In this document: one piece after another, positions 23,682-33,376 of the stretch | Layout: every line of letters starts with the position of its first letter | Position numbering within the stretch: position 1 is the stretch's first letter | Source: JAGWRA01 sp035534615 | GTDB lineage: Bacteria; Acidobacteriota; Vicinamibacteria; Vicinamibacterales; CAVVIG01 | Direction of reading: 5' to 3' | Length of the DNA: 44,094 bases | Assembly: GCA_035534615.1 (NCBI GenBank) | Contig: DATLRO010000136.1 | Location: 1-44,094 of the forward strand | Position numbers and translations under genes: made by a program | Notes under the pieces: model-generated | Databases searched by the model: none | What the model was told of the DNA's origin: nothing | The model's input: the letters and a program-made list of their open reading frames with translations, nothing else

Positions 23682-25607
23682 TCAGGCGTCGAGGACGTCG
23701 CGCACGACGCGGGCCAGCTCTTCGGGCAGGAACGGTTTGACCAGCAGCCTGGCGGCGTCGGGCGTGAAGCCGTGCTGCGCCAGGTCGTCTTCGTCGTAGC
23801 CCGACATGAACAGCACTTTCATCTCCGGCCGCCGCGACCGCAGGCGCCCGGCGAGGGCGCAGCCGCTCATGTGCGGCAGGACGACGTCGCTCAGCAGCAG
23901 GTGGATCGCGCCCGGCCGGGCGTCGGACAACTGGAGCGCCTCGTCGGCCTGCGAGGCTTCGACGACCTGGTACCCCTGCCGCTCCAGGACGCGGCGCGCC
24001 AGCGCCCGCACCTCGGGCTCGTCCTCGACGACGAGCACCGTTTCCGTGCCCGGCTTCGCCTGAACGACCGGCGACGACGCCGGCGCCGCCGGCTGTTCGC
24101 GGGAGGCGACCGGCAGGTAGATCGCAAACGTCGACCCTGCCCCCGGCCGGCTCTCGACGCGGAGGTGGCCGCCGCTCTGCTGCACGATGCCGTAGACCGT
24201 GGGCAGCCCGAGCCCGGTGCCCCGGCCCGCCGGCTTGGTCGTGAAGAACGGCTCGAAGAGGTGGGCCTGCACGTCGGCGGTCATGCCGACGCCGGTGTCG
24301 CGCACGCGCAGCACGGCGTGCGGCCCGGGGTTCGCCCCCGAGTAGCGCCGCGCCTCGCCGGCCCGGACGTCGGCGCGGGCCGTTTCGATCGTGATCGTGC
24401 CGCCGTCGGGCATGGCGTCGCGGGCGTTCACGACGAGGTTCACGATCACCTGCTCGAGCTGCCCCTGGTCGGCGCGCACCTCGCACAGCGGCTCGGTGAG
24501 GGCGGCCGTCAGGGCGACGTTTTCGCCGATCAGCGGCCGCAGCATGCTCTGCAGCGACCGGACGACGGCGTTGAGATCGAGGACCCGCGGCGCGACCACC
24601 TGCCGGCGGCTGAACGTCAGCAGCTGGCGCGTGAGCGTGGCCGCCCGCTGCGCGGCCTTGCGGATCTCCTCGATCTGCTCGCGCAGCGGGTGCGTGCCCA
24701 GATCGCTCAGCGTGAGCTCGCTGTAGCCCTGGATGGCCGTCAGGAGGTTGTTGAAGTCGTGGGCGACGCCGCCGGCCAGCCGCCCGATCGCCTCCAGCTT
24801 CTGTGACTGGTACAGCTGCGCCTGCAGCGCGCGGCGCTCCGTGACGTCGATGAAGATCGTCTCGACCAGCGTCGGCCCGTCGTCGAAGCGATCGAGCAGC
24901 GTGGCGTTGCCCACCACCCACGCCGTCGAGCCGTCGCGCCGCCGCAGCGGGATCTCGAAGTCGGTCACCGCGCCGCGCGCCCGGAGATCACGCAGAATCG
25001 CGCCGCCGTCCGGACTCGCCAGGTCGAGATCGGACGCGGGATTGGCCAGCGCCTCCTCCGCGGTCGCGAAGCCCAGCATCCGCGCGAACGCCGTGTTGCA
25101 CTGGATGAGGTAGCCTTCGATGGTCGAGACGCACAGCCCGGCCACCGTGCTGTCGAACAGCAGGCGATAGCGCGCCTCCGAGCTCCGCAGCGTCCGCTCC
25201 ATCTGCTTGCGCTCGGAGACGTCCCGGGCGACCACCACGACCCGCCGGCCGAACGTGGTCGGCACGTTCTGGACCGACAGCTCCAGCTCCACCCGCTGGC
25301 CGTCGCGGCGGAGAATGGTCGACTCGCAGTGATTGCGGATCCGATCCAGGCTGGCGGCCCGGTCGAACCGCTGCGCCAGCCGGCGCCGCTCGTCCATCGG
25401 GATCAGATCGAACACCGACGGCAGGGCGAGCAGTTCCTCGACGCTGCGCCCGCTGATCTCGGCCGCCGCCGCGTTCGCGTACGTGATGCGGTACTCCTCG
25501 ATGATCAGCAGGCCGTCGCCCATGTCGCTCTGGGCGTCCAGCAGCGTCTCGTACAGCTGGCCCTGGTCGGGAAACGCCTGCTCGAACCGCTTCGCCGGAC
25601 TTGCCAT
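23682..25607 (-). CDS. Hybrid histidine kinase, PAS-PAS-HisKA-HATPase-receiver
   Basis: The protein has 641 residues from ATG 25607 (MASPAKRFEQAF), with GGGAGG 8 bases upstream; the frame extends 9 codons further but without such a site. Domains in order: PAS 1 (about 20-135), PAS 2 (about 142-260), HisKA with His283 in GGVAHDFNNLLT, HATPase with N-box NLVVNARDAMP (Asn394), DTGVGM (Asp437) and GRGTGLGLPTVYGIV, and a C-terminal receiver with acceptor Asp574 in LLSDVVLP and a conserved Lys in LLVKPF. No membrane helix is present, so it should sense a cytoplasmic signal. The HDFNN motif places it in the class common in hybrid kinases with internal receivers. No output regulator is adjacent. It is divergent from the Lhr-type helicase gene with only 64 bases between. 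Confidence 0.93.
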   Translation of the reverse strand: MASPAKRFEQAFPDQGQLYETLLDAQSDMGDGLLIIEEYRITYANAAAAEISGRSVEELLALPSVFDLIPMDERRRLAQRFDRAASLDRIRNHCESTILRRDGQRVELELSVQNVPTTFGRRVVVVARDVSERKQMERTLRSSEARYRLLFDSTVAGLCVSTIEGYLIQCNTAFARMLGFATAEEALANPASDLDLASPDGGAILRDLRARGAVTDFEIPLRRRDGSTAWVVGNATLLDRFDDGPTLVETIFIDVTERRALQAQLYQSQKLEAIGRLAGGVAHDFNNLLTAIQGYSELTLSDLGTHPLREQIEEIRKAAQRAATLTRQLLTFSRRQVVAPRVLDLNAVVRSLQSMLRPLIGENVALTAALTEPLCEVRADQGQLEQVIVNLVVNARDAMPDGGTITIETARADVRAGEARRYSGANPGPHAVLRVRDTGVGMTADVQAHLFEPFFTTKPAGRGTGLGLPTVYGIVQQSGGHLRVESRPGAGSTFAIYLPVASREQPAAPASSPVVQAKPGTETVLVVEDEPEVRALARRVLERQGYQVVEASQADEALQLSDARPGAIHLLLSDVVLPHMSGCALAGRLRSRRPEMKVLFMSGYDEDDLAQHGFTPDAARLLVKPFLPEELARVVRDVLDA

Positions 25608-25615
25608 GGATCGTG

Positions 25616-25621
25616 CCTCCC
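25616..25621 (-). promoter_or_regulatory. Ribosome-binding site deciding the hybrid-kinase start
   Basis: GGGAGG on the minus strand, 8 bases before ATG 25607. It lies inside the longer open frame that begins at 25634, which argues against that longer start. Confidence 0.55.
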
Positions 25622-25671
25622 GTCCGCCCTCCACCCGGATGCGTTTCGCACGCTCACGCTAAGATGAGACC

Positions 25672-28600
25672 GTGGATGCGTCCGCGCCGCTCTCCCTGTT
25701 CCACCCGGCGGTCCAGGACTGGTTCGTGACCGCCTTCGCTCGCCCGACGCCGGTGCAGACCGCCGCCTGGCCGGTGATTGCGCGGGGCGACTCCGCGCTG
25801 ATCCTCGCCCCGACCGGCAGCGGCAAGACGCTGGCCGCCTTCCTCTGGTGCCTCGACCGCCTGATGTTCCAGCCGGCGCCGGCCGCGCCCGGCTGCCGCG
25901 TGCTCTACGTGTCGCCCCTCAAGGCACTCGCCGTCGACGTGGAGCGCAACCTCCAGCGCCCCCTCGACGGGATCGCCGAGCTCGCCGCGCGATCCGGACT
26001 GCCCGTCCGGCGGCCGGCCGTCAGCGTCCGCAGCGGCGACACGCCCGCGGCCGACCGGGCGCGCTTCCGGCGCCAGCCGGCCGACATTCTGATCACGACA
26101 CCGGAATCGCTCTACCTGCTTCTCACGTCGAACGCCCGCGCCGCTCTGCACTCGATCGACACGGTCATCGTGGACGAAATCCACGCGCTCGTCCCGGTCA
26201 AGCGGGGCGCTCATCTGGCGCTCTCGCTCGAACGGCTGGAGGCGCTGTGCGCGCGGCCGCCGCAGCGCATCGGCCTGTCGGCCACACAGCGCCCGGTGGA
26301 TGAGGTCGCCCGCTTCCTGGGAGGCGTCGCCCCCGCCCGTGTCGCGCGCGGGCGGCGCCGCTCGGCTCATCCGCGCGGCCACCCGGCAGCCTCCGAGCCG
26401 CCGGATCCGGTCCGCGGCGAGTTCGACGAGCCGGCGGCCGGTCAAACGACCCGTTCGAGCTATCGGCCGGTCAGCATCGTCGATGCAGGGCGGAGCCGTC
26501 CGATCCGGCTCCAGGTGGAAATGCCCGTGCAAGCCGGGGCGCGCGAGCGGCCGGCGCGCGCGCCGGGCGCCCCGGCGCCGCCGTCCATCTGGGCCGCCAT
26601 CCATCCACGGCTGCTCCAGCTCATCCGCGGCCATCACTCGACGCTGATCTTCGTCAACAGCCGGCGGCTCGCGGAACGGCTCGCCGGCGCGCTCAACGAG
26701 CTGGCCGGCGAGACGCTGGTCCGCTCGCATCACGGTTCCCTGGCGCGCGAGCAGCGGCTGGACGTGGAGGCACAGCTGAAGGCCGGCACGCTGCGCGCGC
26801 TGGTCGCCACGTCCTCGCTGGAGCTCGGCATCGACATGGGCGCGATCGATCTCGTCGTGCAGATCGAAGCGCCGCCGTCGGTCGCCAGCGGGATTCAGCG
26901 GATCGGGCGCAGCGGTCACCGCGCGGACGCCGTGAGCGAAGGGGTGATCGTGCCGAAATACCGCGGCGATCTGCTGGCCTGCGCCGCGGTGACGGCGGCG
27001 ATGCACGCCGGCGCGATCGAAGCCACGCGCTATCCCCGCAATCCGCTCGACGTGCTCGCGCAGCAGATCGTGGCGATGGCCGCCATGGACGACTGGCCGG
27101 TCGACCGCCTGTTCGACGCGGTCCGCGGCGCGGCGCCGTACGCGCGGCTGGGCCGCCGGGCGTTCGACGACCTGCTCGACATGCTCTCGGGACGCGGGTC
27201 GTCCGACGCCTTCGCCGCGATCACGCCGCGCCTGACGTGGCACCGGGCGCGCGGCCTGGTCACCGCGCGCGAGGGGGCCCGGCGGATCGCCGTCGTCAAC
27301 GCCGGAGCCATTCCGGATCGCGGGCTGTACGGCGTCTTCCTCGCCGGCACCGGCCGGGCGCCGTCGCGCGTCGGCGAGCTGGACGAGGAAATGGTGTTCG
27401 AGAGCCGGGTGGGCGACGTCTTCCTGCTCGGCGCCTCGAGCTGGCGGATCGACGGGATCACGCACGACCGCGTGCTGGTGTCGCCGGCGCCGGGCGAACC
27501 GGGCCGCATGCCGTTCTGGCACGGCGACGGCCCCGGCCGGCCGCTCGAATTCGGCCTCATGATCGGACGCCTCGTCCGCGAGCTGAGCGGCGTGCCGCAC
27601 CCGGTGGCGGTCGCGCGGCTCGTCCAGGCTCACGACCTCCAGCCGCCGGCCGCCGAACTGCTGCTCGCGTACCTCCAGGAGCAGCGGCGGGCGACCGGCA
27701 CGGTGCCCGACGACGAGACGATCGCCGTCGAGCGATGCCGGGACGAAGTCGGGGACTGGCGGGTCTGCGTACTGTCGCCGCTCGGCAGCCGGGTCCACAC
27801 GCCCTGGGCCATGGCGGTGCAGGCGCGCGTCCGCGCCGCGCTCGGCATCGACGTCGAGACGATGTGCGGCGACGACGGGTTCGTCGTCCGGTTCCCGGAC
27901 GCGGAAGCGCCGCCGGACGTCGACCTGCTGCTGCCCCCCGCCGAGACGGTGCCGGATCTCGTCACGCGGGAGCTGGGCGGGACCGCGCTGTTCGCGGCGC
28001 GCTTCCGGGAGGTGGCGGCCCGCTGCCTGCTCCTGCCGCGGCGGCGCCCCGGCCTGCGCACGCCGCTCTGGCAGCAGCGGAAGCGGGCGGCCGACCTGCT
28101 GGCCGCGACCGCGGGATCCGGATCGTTTCCGGCGATCCTGGAGACGTACCGGGAATGCCTGCACGACGTGTTCGACCTGCCGGCGCTCGCCGACGTGCTG
28201 GGCCGGCTCCGGCAGGGCGCGCTGCGGCTGGCGGTGGTCGACATCGAGCGGCCGTCCCCGTTCGCCGCGTCGCTGCTGTTCAACTACGTCGCGAACTACA
28301 TCTACGACGGCGACACGCCGCTGGCCGAGCGGCGGGCGCAGGCGCTGGCGGTCGACCAGGCGCAGTTGCGGGAACTGCTCGGCGACGCCGAGCTGCGCGA
28401 GCTGATCGATCCGCGGGCCCTGGCGGATCTCGAGCGCGACCTGCAGCGGCTCGGCGAGCACGGCCGCGCCAGGCACGACGATGCGGTGCACGACCTGCTG
28501 CTGCGCCTGGGCGACCTGTCGCCGGCCGAGATCGCGCGGCGCGTTGAAGGCGGCCGGGCGGCCCGCGCAGCCGATCGCCTCGTCGCCGATCAGCGCGCCC

Positions 28601-30255
28601 TGATCCTGGAGATCGGCGGCGAGCCGAGGCTGGTCGCCGTCGAAGATGCCGCCCGGTACCGGGACGCGCTGGGCTGCCCGCTGCCGCCCGCCGTCCCGGA
28701 GGCGCTGCAGGCGCCGGTCCCCGGCGCGCTTCCGCAGCTCGTCATGCGGTACGCCCGGACGCACGGCCCGTTCACGACCGCTGAACTCGCCACGCGCTTC
28801 GGGCTGCCGCCGCGACAGGCGGCCGACACGCTCGACCGGCTGGCGCGTGAGGGCCGGCTGCTCGAGGGACAGTTCCGGCCGGGCGGCGCCGGGCCGGAGT
28901 GGTGCGAACCGGAGGTGCTGGACAGCCTGCGACGCCGGTCACGCGCGCGGCTCCGCCACGAAGTGGAGCCGGTCCCGCCCGAAGCCCTGCAACGGCTGGC
29001 CGTGGCGTGGCACGGTCTGGCCGCACGGCGGGCCGGCGGTCCCGACGCCATCCTTGACACGATCGAGACGCTGCAAGGGACGCCGCTGCCAGCGTCGATT
29101 CTGGAGACGCAGATCCTGCCGGCGCGACTCGACCCGTTCGGGCCGGCCGATCTCGATCGGCTGGCAGCCGCCGGTCTCGTGGTCTGGATCGGGGTGGCTC
29201 CGCTCGCCGACCGGGACGGGCGGATCGCGCTGTATCTGGCCGACCGCGTCGGCGCGCTGCTGCCGCCGCGGGGGCCGGCCGGCGACCTGCCGGCGCGGGA
29301 ATCGCGCCTGCTCGACGCCCTGCAGGCGCACGGGGCCGCGTTCTTCGGTCCGCTGCATGACGCGGCCGGCGGCGGCTACCCGGCCGAGACGGTCGAGGCG
29401 CTCTGGCGCCTCGTGTGGCGCGGTCTCGTGGCGAACGATTCGTTTCACGCGCTGCGGAGCTGGCTGAGCGGGCGGCAGGCGGTGCGCGGCCGATCGCGCG
29501 CGGCCGCCGGGCCCGGCCCGCGGCGCCTCGGCCCGCCGGGATCCGAAGGGCGCTGGTGGCTGGTGGCGTCGCGGGAGGATCCTCGGCGCACGGCCACGGC
29601 CTGGAGCGCCGCACTGGCGCAGCAGCTGCTGGCGCGCCACGGCGTGCTGACGCGCGAAGCGATCACGGCCGAGGGGATTCCGGGCGGATTCACCAGCGTC
29701 TACGATGCGCTGCAGGCGCTCGAGGCGCGCGGGCGCGCCCACCGCGGCTACTTCGTCGCCGGTCTCGGCGGCCTGCAGTTCGCGTCGCCCGCGGCGCTCG
29801 ACCTGCTGCGCGCCGGCCGCGACGAGCCCGACGAGGTCGGCGCGGTCCGTCTGGCGGCGACCGATCCCGCCAGTCTGTATGGCAGCGTGCTGCCGTGGCC
29901 GCAGGCGGCCGGCGCCGCCGGACCCGCGCCGCCCGGACGCGGGCCCACCCGATCGGTCGGCGCGCTGGTCGTCCTGGCCGACGGGGCCTGCGCCGCCTAC
30001 GTCGGCCGGCGCGACCGCCAGGTCTGGATCAATCTGCCGCCCGAGGAGCCGCGGCGGACGCACGTGGCGCGCGCCGTGGCGGCGCAGCTCGGGCAGATCG
30101 CGACCGCGGGGGGCGACGCGCCGCGCGGCATGCTGATCGGCACCATCAACGGAGCGCCGGCGGCCGCGCATCCGATCGCGCCGTTCCTGGAGGAGGCGGG
30201 GTTCATCCGGGGGGCCCTGGGGTATCAGCCGCGCTTCGCGCGCACGACGACGTGA
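25672..30255 (+). CDS. lhr: Lhr-type superfamily 2 ATP-dependent helicase
   Basis: The protein has 1527 residues and starts at GTG 25672 (MDASAPLSLFHPAVQDWF); no in-frame ATG lies near. It is the large, full-length Lhr type (E. coli Lhr is 1538 aa), a DEAD/DEAH-box 3'-5' helicase implicated in DNA repair. Motif I APTGSGK is at 46-52, motif II DEIH at 168-171, motif III SAT at 203-205 and motif VI QRIGRSGHR at 409-417. After the two RecA domains come the Lhr-specific winged-helix and beta-barrel core and the long C-terminal region of winged-helix repeats. A Pro/Arg-rich stretch of about 45 residues (220-265, DNA 26329-26466) interrupts the usual link between FLGG and RPVSIVDAGRSRP. The gene is monocistronic and divergent from the hybrid kinase. 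Confidence 0.92.
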   Translation: MDASAPLSLFHPAVQDWFVTAFARPTPVQTAAWPVIARGDSALILAPTGSGKTLAAFLWCLDRLMFQPAPAAPGCRVLYVSPLKALAVDVERNLQRPLDGIAELAARSGLPVRRPAVSVRSGDTPAADRARFRRQPADILITTPESLYLLLTSNARAALHSIDTVIVDEIHALVPVKRGAHLALSLERLEALCARPPQRIGLSATQRPVDEVARFLGGVAPARVARGRRRSAHPRGHPAASEPPDPVRGEFDEPAAGQTTRSSYRPVSIVDAGRSRPIRLQVEMPVQAGARERPARAPGAPAPPSIWAAIHPRLLQLIRGHHSTLIFVNSRRLAERLAGALNELAGETLVRSHHGSLAREQRLDVEAQLKAGTLRALVATSSLELGIDMGAIDLVVQIEAPPSVASGIQRIGRSGHRADAVSEGVIVPKYRGDLLACAAVTAAMHAGAIEATRYPRNPLDVLAQQIVAMAAMDDWPVDRLFDAVRGAAPYARLGRRAFDDLLDMLSGRGSSDAFAAITPRLTWHRARGLVTAREGARRIAVVNAGAIPDRGLYGVFLAGTGRAPSRVGELDEEMVFESRVGDVFLLGASSWRIDGITHDRVLVSPAPGEPGRMPFWHGDGPGRPLEFGLMIGRLVRELSGVPHPVAVARLVQAHDLQPPAAELLLAYLQEQRRATGTVPDDETIAVERCRDEVGDWRVCVLSPLGSRVHTPWAMAVQARVRAALGIDVETMCGDDGFVVRFPDAEAPPDVDLLLPPAETVPDLVTRELGGTALFAARFREVAARCLLLPRRRPGLRTPLWQQRKRAADLLAATAGSGSFPAILETYRECLHDVFDLPALADVLGRLRQGALRLAVVDIERPSPFAASLLFNYVANYIYDGDTPLAERRAQALAVDQAQLRELLGDAELRELIDPRALADLERDLQRLGEHGRARHDDAVHDLLLRLGDLSPAEIARRVEGGRAARAADRLVADQRALILEIGGEPRLVAVEDAARYRDALGCPLPPAVPEALQAPVPGALPQLVMRYARTHGPFTTAELATRFGLPPRQAADTLDRLAREGRLLEGQFRPGGAGPEWCEPEVLDSLRRRSRARLRHEVEPVPPEALQRLAVAWHGLAARRAGGPDAILDTIETLQGTPLPASILETQILPARLDPFGPADLDRLAAAGLVVWIGVAPLADRDGRIALYLADRVGALLPPRGPAGDLPARESRLLDALQAHGAAFFGPLHDAAGGGYPAETVEALWRLVWRGLVANDSFHALRSWLSGRQAVRGRSRAAAGPGPRRLGPPGSEGRWWLVASREDPRRTATAWSAALAQQLLARHGVLTREAITAEGIPGGFTSVYDALQALEARGRAHRGYFVAGLGGLQFASPAALDLLRAGRDEPDEVGAVRLAATDPASLYGSVLPWPQAAGAAGPAPPGRGPTRSVGALVVLADGACAAYVGRRDRQVWINLPPEEPRRTHVARAVAAQLGQIATAGGDAPRGMLIGTINGAPAAAHPIAPFLEEAGFIRGALGYQPRFARTTT

Positions 30256-30316
30256 GGATCGACGAGGCGGCGCGTCACGAACGCCGCGCTCAGGCGGACG
30301 GCGCGCGAACACGTCC

Positions 30317-32512
30317 TCATTGCCCGTCCCGTTCCACCGTCACCATCGCGTTGTAGTCCGGTTCGAGTGAGCCGGGGTCGATGGCGTCCGACAGGAGGCC
30401 CATGCCTTCGGGCCAGTGCACCTCGAGGTTGCCGTCCCTGATGGGGGCGACCTTCACGCGGCCGCGATACCGCCGGGGGCCCGACACCAGCGTGACCGGC
30501 GTGCCGTCCTGGACGCCGAGCCGGCGGGCGTCCGCTTCGCTCATGAAGATCGCATCACGGCCGGCGCCGGTCAGCGGGTCGATCTCGTGCTGCACCATCG
30601 AATTGAACTGCTTGCCGCGGCGCGTCGAGACCGCGAACGCGCCCGGCGCCCGCGTGACCCGGCCGGCGGGCGTCGGCTCGAAATGCGCGCGGCCGTCGGG
30701 CGTGGCAAACCGGCCGTCGCCGTAGAGCCGCTCGCCGCCCCACTGCACCTGGTCGCCCTTCTGCGCCAGCCGCTCGATGCCGGCGTAGAGCGGCACCGCC
30801 TGCGCGATCTCGCGCCGGACGGCCTCGGCGTCCGCGAACCGGATCTGGCCGGCCCGCTCCGGTCTCGCCCTCGCCATCACCTCGCCGAACACCCACCACT
30901 CCGGCTTCGCGGTGCCGATTCGCCGGCCGCGCACTTCCGGCGAGAAGATGATGCGGCGCTCCGTGGACGTTTCGGTGCCGCCGCCGGGCGACTCGTACCG
31001 TGTGGCGGCCGGCAGCAGCAGCACCTCGTCGGACGGATCGACGAGCATGGCGGACGACAGGACGATGTCCTGATGGAGGCGGAAGCGGGGGCGGCGCAGC
31101 GCCTCGCGGTTGCGGGCCTCGTCCGGCACGGTCTCCAGGAAATTGCCGCCGACGATCCAGAACGCATCGACGTCGCCGCGCGCGGCCGCGTCGATCATCT
31201 CGACCGTCGTCCAGCCCCGGTGGTCCGGCACGGGGAAGCCCCAGACCTGCTCCCAGCGGGCCGCGGTCTCCGGGCTGACCCCGGGAACGCAGCCGACTTC
31301 GGCGCCGCCCTGCACGCCCGAATGGCCGCGGATCGGGACGAGGCCGCGGTTCGGCCGCCCGGTGAGCCCCCGGGCGAGGGCGACGTTCAGCAGCGCCTGA
31401 ATCGTGTCGACGCCGTGGGCATGCTGCGTCAGGCCCATCGACCAGACGAACACGGTGTCGGGGCACTCGACCAGCAGCCTGGCGAACGCCTCCATCCGCT
31501 CGCGCGTGCTGCCGCTCTCCGCCTCCAGCGCGGCCCAGTCGGCGGCACGGGCCGTGGCCCGCGCCGCCTCGAAGCCGGTCGTGTGCGCGCGGACGAACGC
31601 CTCGTCGATCCCCTGTCCGTCCGGCAGGTCGACCAGCGCCCGCAGCACGCCGAGGAGGAACGCGAGGTCGCCGCCCGTGTGCACGTCGAACCAGTGATCG
31701 GCGAACCTCGTGCCGAACAGGGCGCTCTCGGGCACGGACGGGATCCAGTACTGCTGGAAGCCGGGCTCCCGGAAGGTGTTGACCACGGCCACCCGGGCGC
31801 CGTTCCGGCGCGCGTAATACAGGTACTTCGTGGCGACCGGCTGGTTGTTCGGCGTGTTCGCCCCGAAGAAGACGATGAGGCCGGCGTGGAGCCAGTCGCG
31901 GTAGCTGCAGGTGCTGGCGCCGTGACCGAGGCTCCGCTTCATGGCCAGCGTCGACGCGGCATGGCAGAGGCGCGCTGAGTTGTCGATGTGGTTCGTGCCG
32001 AGGAACCGGGCGGCCTTCTGCGCGGCGTAGTAGACCTCGTTGGTGATGCCGCGGGACGTGAGGTAGAACGCGGCGCGCGCCGGATCGGTCTCGCGCAGGC
32101 GGCGGGCCGTCAGGTCGAGCGCCTCCTCCCACGAGACGACCGCGAAGCCGGGCTCCCCCCGCCGCCGCAGCATCGGCTCGGACAGCCGTCCGAGTGCGCG
32201 CAGCTCGGCGGACGAGCGCGCCTGCAGCGCGGCGACGTCCGTCAGCCGGCGCGTGTCGAGCGCCGGCGCGGTGTTCAGCCGCATCAGTTCGAGCCGCACC
32301 ATGCAGAGGTGCGTCCCGTCCATCGTCCAGTCGGAGAGTCCGGAGGTGCCGAGCGCGCATCCGTCGCACGTGCCGTGCCGCAGGATGCGCAGCGCGAACG
32401 GCAGCTGGTCGCGGTTGGCCCAGGCGACCTTCGCGATCTCCAAATAATGGTGCGGCTTCTGGCGCCCCAGGCCGAACGGATCGAGCGAGACCCAGCGCGC
32501 CGGACGCCTCAC
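30317..32512 (-). CDS. Molybdopterin oxidoreductase, FdhF-like
   Basis: The product has 731 residues from GTG 32512, overlapping the fdhD stop as GTGA; the 933-codon frame open upstream lies within fdhD and is not real. It belongs to the molybdopterin-guanine-dinucleotide oxidoreductases related to formate dehydrogenase alpha subunits. Seen are HNIDNSARLCHAAS-like cofactor contacts (HIDNSARLCHAAS), FFGANTPNNQP, GHSGVQGGAEVGCVPG, WIVGGNFLETVPD, STERRI and a C-terminal molybdopterin-binding barrel (SEADARRLGVQDGTPVTL). The N-terminal cysteines are Cys49, Cys52 (CDGC) and Cys70, one short of the usual four-cysteine [4Fe-4S] set. No selenocysteine codon is apparent. FdhD encoded upstream supports a formate-dehydrogenase-like role, but the substrate is unproved and no electron-transfer subunit is adjacent. 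Confidence 0.85.
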   Translation of the reverse strand: MRRPARWVSLDPFGLGRQKPHHYLEIAKVAWANRDQLPFALRILRHGTCDGCALGTSGLSDWTMDGTHLCMVRLELMRLNTAPALDTRRLTDVAALQARSSAELRALGRLSEPMLRRRGEPGFAVVSWEEALDLTARRLRETDPARAAFYLTSRGITNEVYYAAQKAARFLGTNHIDNSARLCHAASTLAMKRSLGHGASTCSYRDWLHAGLIVFFGANTPNNQPVATKYLYYARRNGARVAVVNTFREPGFQQYWIPSVPESALFGTRFADHWFDVHTGGDLAFLLGVLRALVDLPDGQGIDEAFVRAHTTGFEAARATARAADWAALEAESGSTRERMEAFARLLVECPDTVFVWSMGLTQHAHGVDTIQALLNVALARGLTGRPNRGLVPIRGHSGVQGGAEVGCVPGVSPETAARWEQVWGFPVPDHRGWTTVEMIDAAARGDVDAFWIVGGNFLETVPDEARNREALRRPRFRLHQDIVLSSAMLVDPSDEVLLLPAATRYESPGGGTETSTERRIIFSPEVRGRRIGTAKPEWWVFGEVMARARPERAGQIRFADAEAVRREIAQAVPLYAGIERLAQKGDQVQWGGERLYGDGRFATPDGRAHFEPTPAGRVTRAPGAFAVSTRRGKQFNSMVQHEIDPLTGAGRDAIFMSEADARRLGVQDGTPVTLVSGPRRYRGRVKVAPIRDGNLEVHWPEGMGLLSDAIDPGSLEPDYNAMVTVERDGQ

Positions 32513-33342
32513 AGAGTCCTCACCCGCGCAATCCGCCCGGGATGCGCGTAGATATTGAAGGTGTCGCCCCTGACGAATCCCAGCAGCGTGATACCGGTCT
32601 CCGCCGCGAGATCGATCGCGAGGCTGGACGGGGCGGAGACCGCCGCGACGAGCGGAATCCCGGCCAGCAGGGCTTTCTGCACGATCTCGAAGGAGGCCCG
32701 GCCGCTGACCACCAGCAGATGCGCCGCCAGCGGCAGGCGCCCGGCGAGCAGCATGCGCCCGATCACCTTGTCGACGGCGTTGTGCCGGCCCACGTCCTCG
32801 GCGATCGCCTCCAGCGTGCCGTCCGGCCGGAAGAGACCGGCCGCGTGCAGGCCGCCGGTCTCCTCGAAGACCGCCTGGGCGCGGCGGAGCTGAACCGGCA
32901 GCGCCGACACGCGCGCGGGATCGATCGTCCAGCCGGCCGCCGGCGCCGGCGCCTCGGCGCGCAACGAGGCGATCGTGCGGCGGCCGCACAGGCCGCACGA
33001 CGACCCGGTCACCACCTGACGGCGGGACGCCAGCAGCGCCGGCAGGTCGCCGGTCCAGCGGCCGTCCAGCCTCACGTCCAGCACGTTCCCCCCGGCGGCG
33101 TCGTCCGCGTCGGGACACCGCGCGATCGTCTCGAGATCGTCGGCGTGGCGCACAATCTGCTCGGCCAGCAGGAATCCGGCCGCCAGCTCGACGTCGGCGC
33201 CCGGCGTGCGCATGATGACGGCGAACGGCTCGCCATGCAACCGGATTTCGAGCGGTTCTTCGACCGCCGCGAGGTCGAGCGCCGGCGCGCGATCATCGGC
33301 CCGCACCCGGGTGACGCCGACCCGCCGCAGGGCTTCGCTCAT
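32509..33342 (-). CDS. fdhD: Formate dehydrogenase accessory sulfurtransferase FdhD
   Basis: The protein has 277 residues from ATG 33342 (MSEALRRVGVTRV); an upstream extension to 33441 overlaps the response-regulator gene and is rejected. FdhD transfers sulfur from a cysteine desulfurase to the molybdenum cofactor of formate dehydrogenase. The hallmark cysteine pair is in SSCGLCG (Cys116, Cys119). Other family blocks are EEPLEIRLHGEPFAVIMRTPG, ELAAGFLLAEQI, AEDVGRHNAVDKVIG and VVSGRASFEIVQKALLAGIP. It overlaps the FdhF-like gene, so the enzyme and its maturation factor are translationally coupled. Confidence 0.95.
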   Translation of the reverse strand: MSEALRRVGVTRVRADDRAPALDLAAVEEPLEIRLHGEPFAVIMRTPGADVELAAGFLLAEQIVRHADDLETIARCPDADDAAGGNVLDVRLDGRWTGDLPALLASRRQVVTGSSCGLCGRRTIASLRAEAPAPAAGWTIDPARVSALPVQLRRAQAVFEETGGLHAAGLFRPDGTLEAIAEDVGRHNAVDKVIGRMLLAGRLPLAAHLLVVSGRASFEIVQKALLAGIPLVAAVSAPSSLAIDLAAETGITLLGFVRGDTFNIYAHPGRIARVRTL

Positions 33343-33376
33343 CTGGCCCTTTCTTCGCGCCGGTGCCCGCCGGCCC

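Noticed and set aside
25654..28764. A 1036-codon minus-strand frame opposite the Lhr gene
   Set aside because: It is antisense to a helicase with all motifs intact, and its translation is Arg/Gln-rich with no recognisable domain.
32360..32371. A selenocysteine (in-frame TGA) in the FdhF-like enzyme
   Set aside because: The CDGC region uses ordinary cysteine codons and the frame is open throughout; no need for readthrough.
32513..33118. A 200-residue N-terminal extension of the FdhF-like enzyme
   Set aside because: The extension lies entirely inside fdhD in another frame; the GTGA overlap at 32512 gives a better start and normal family length.
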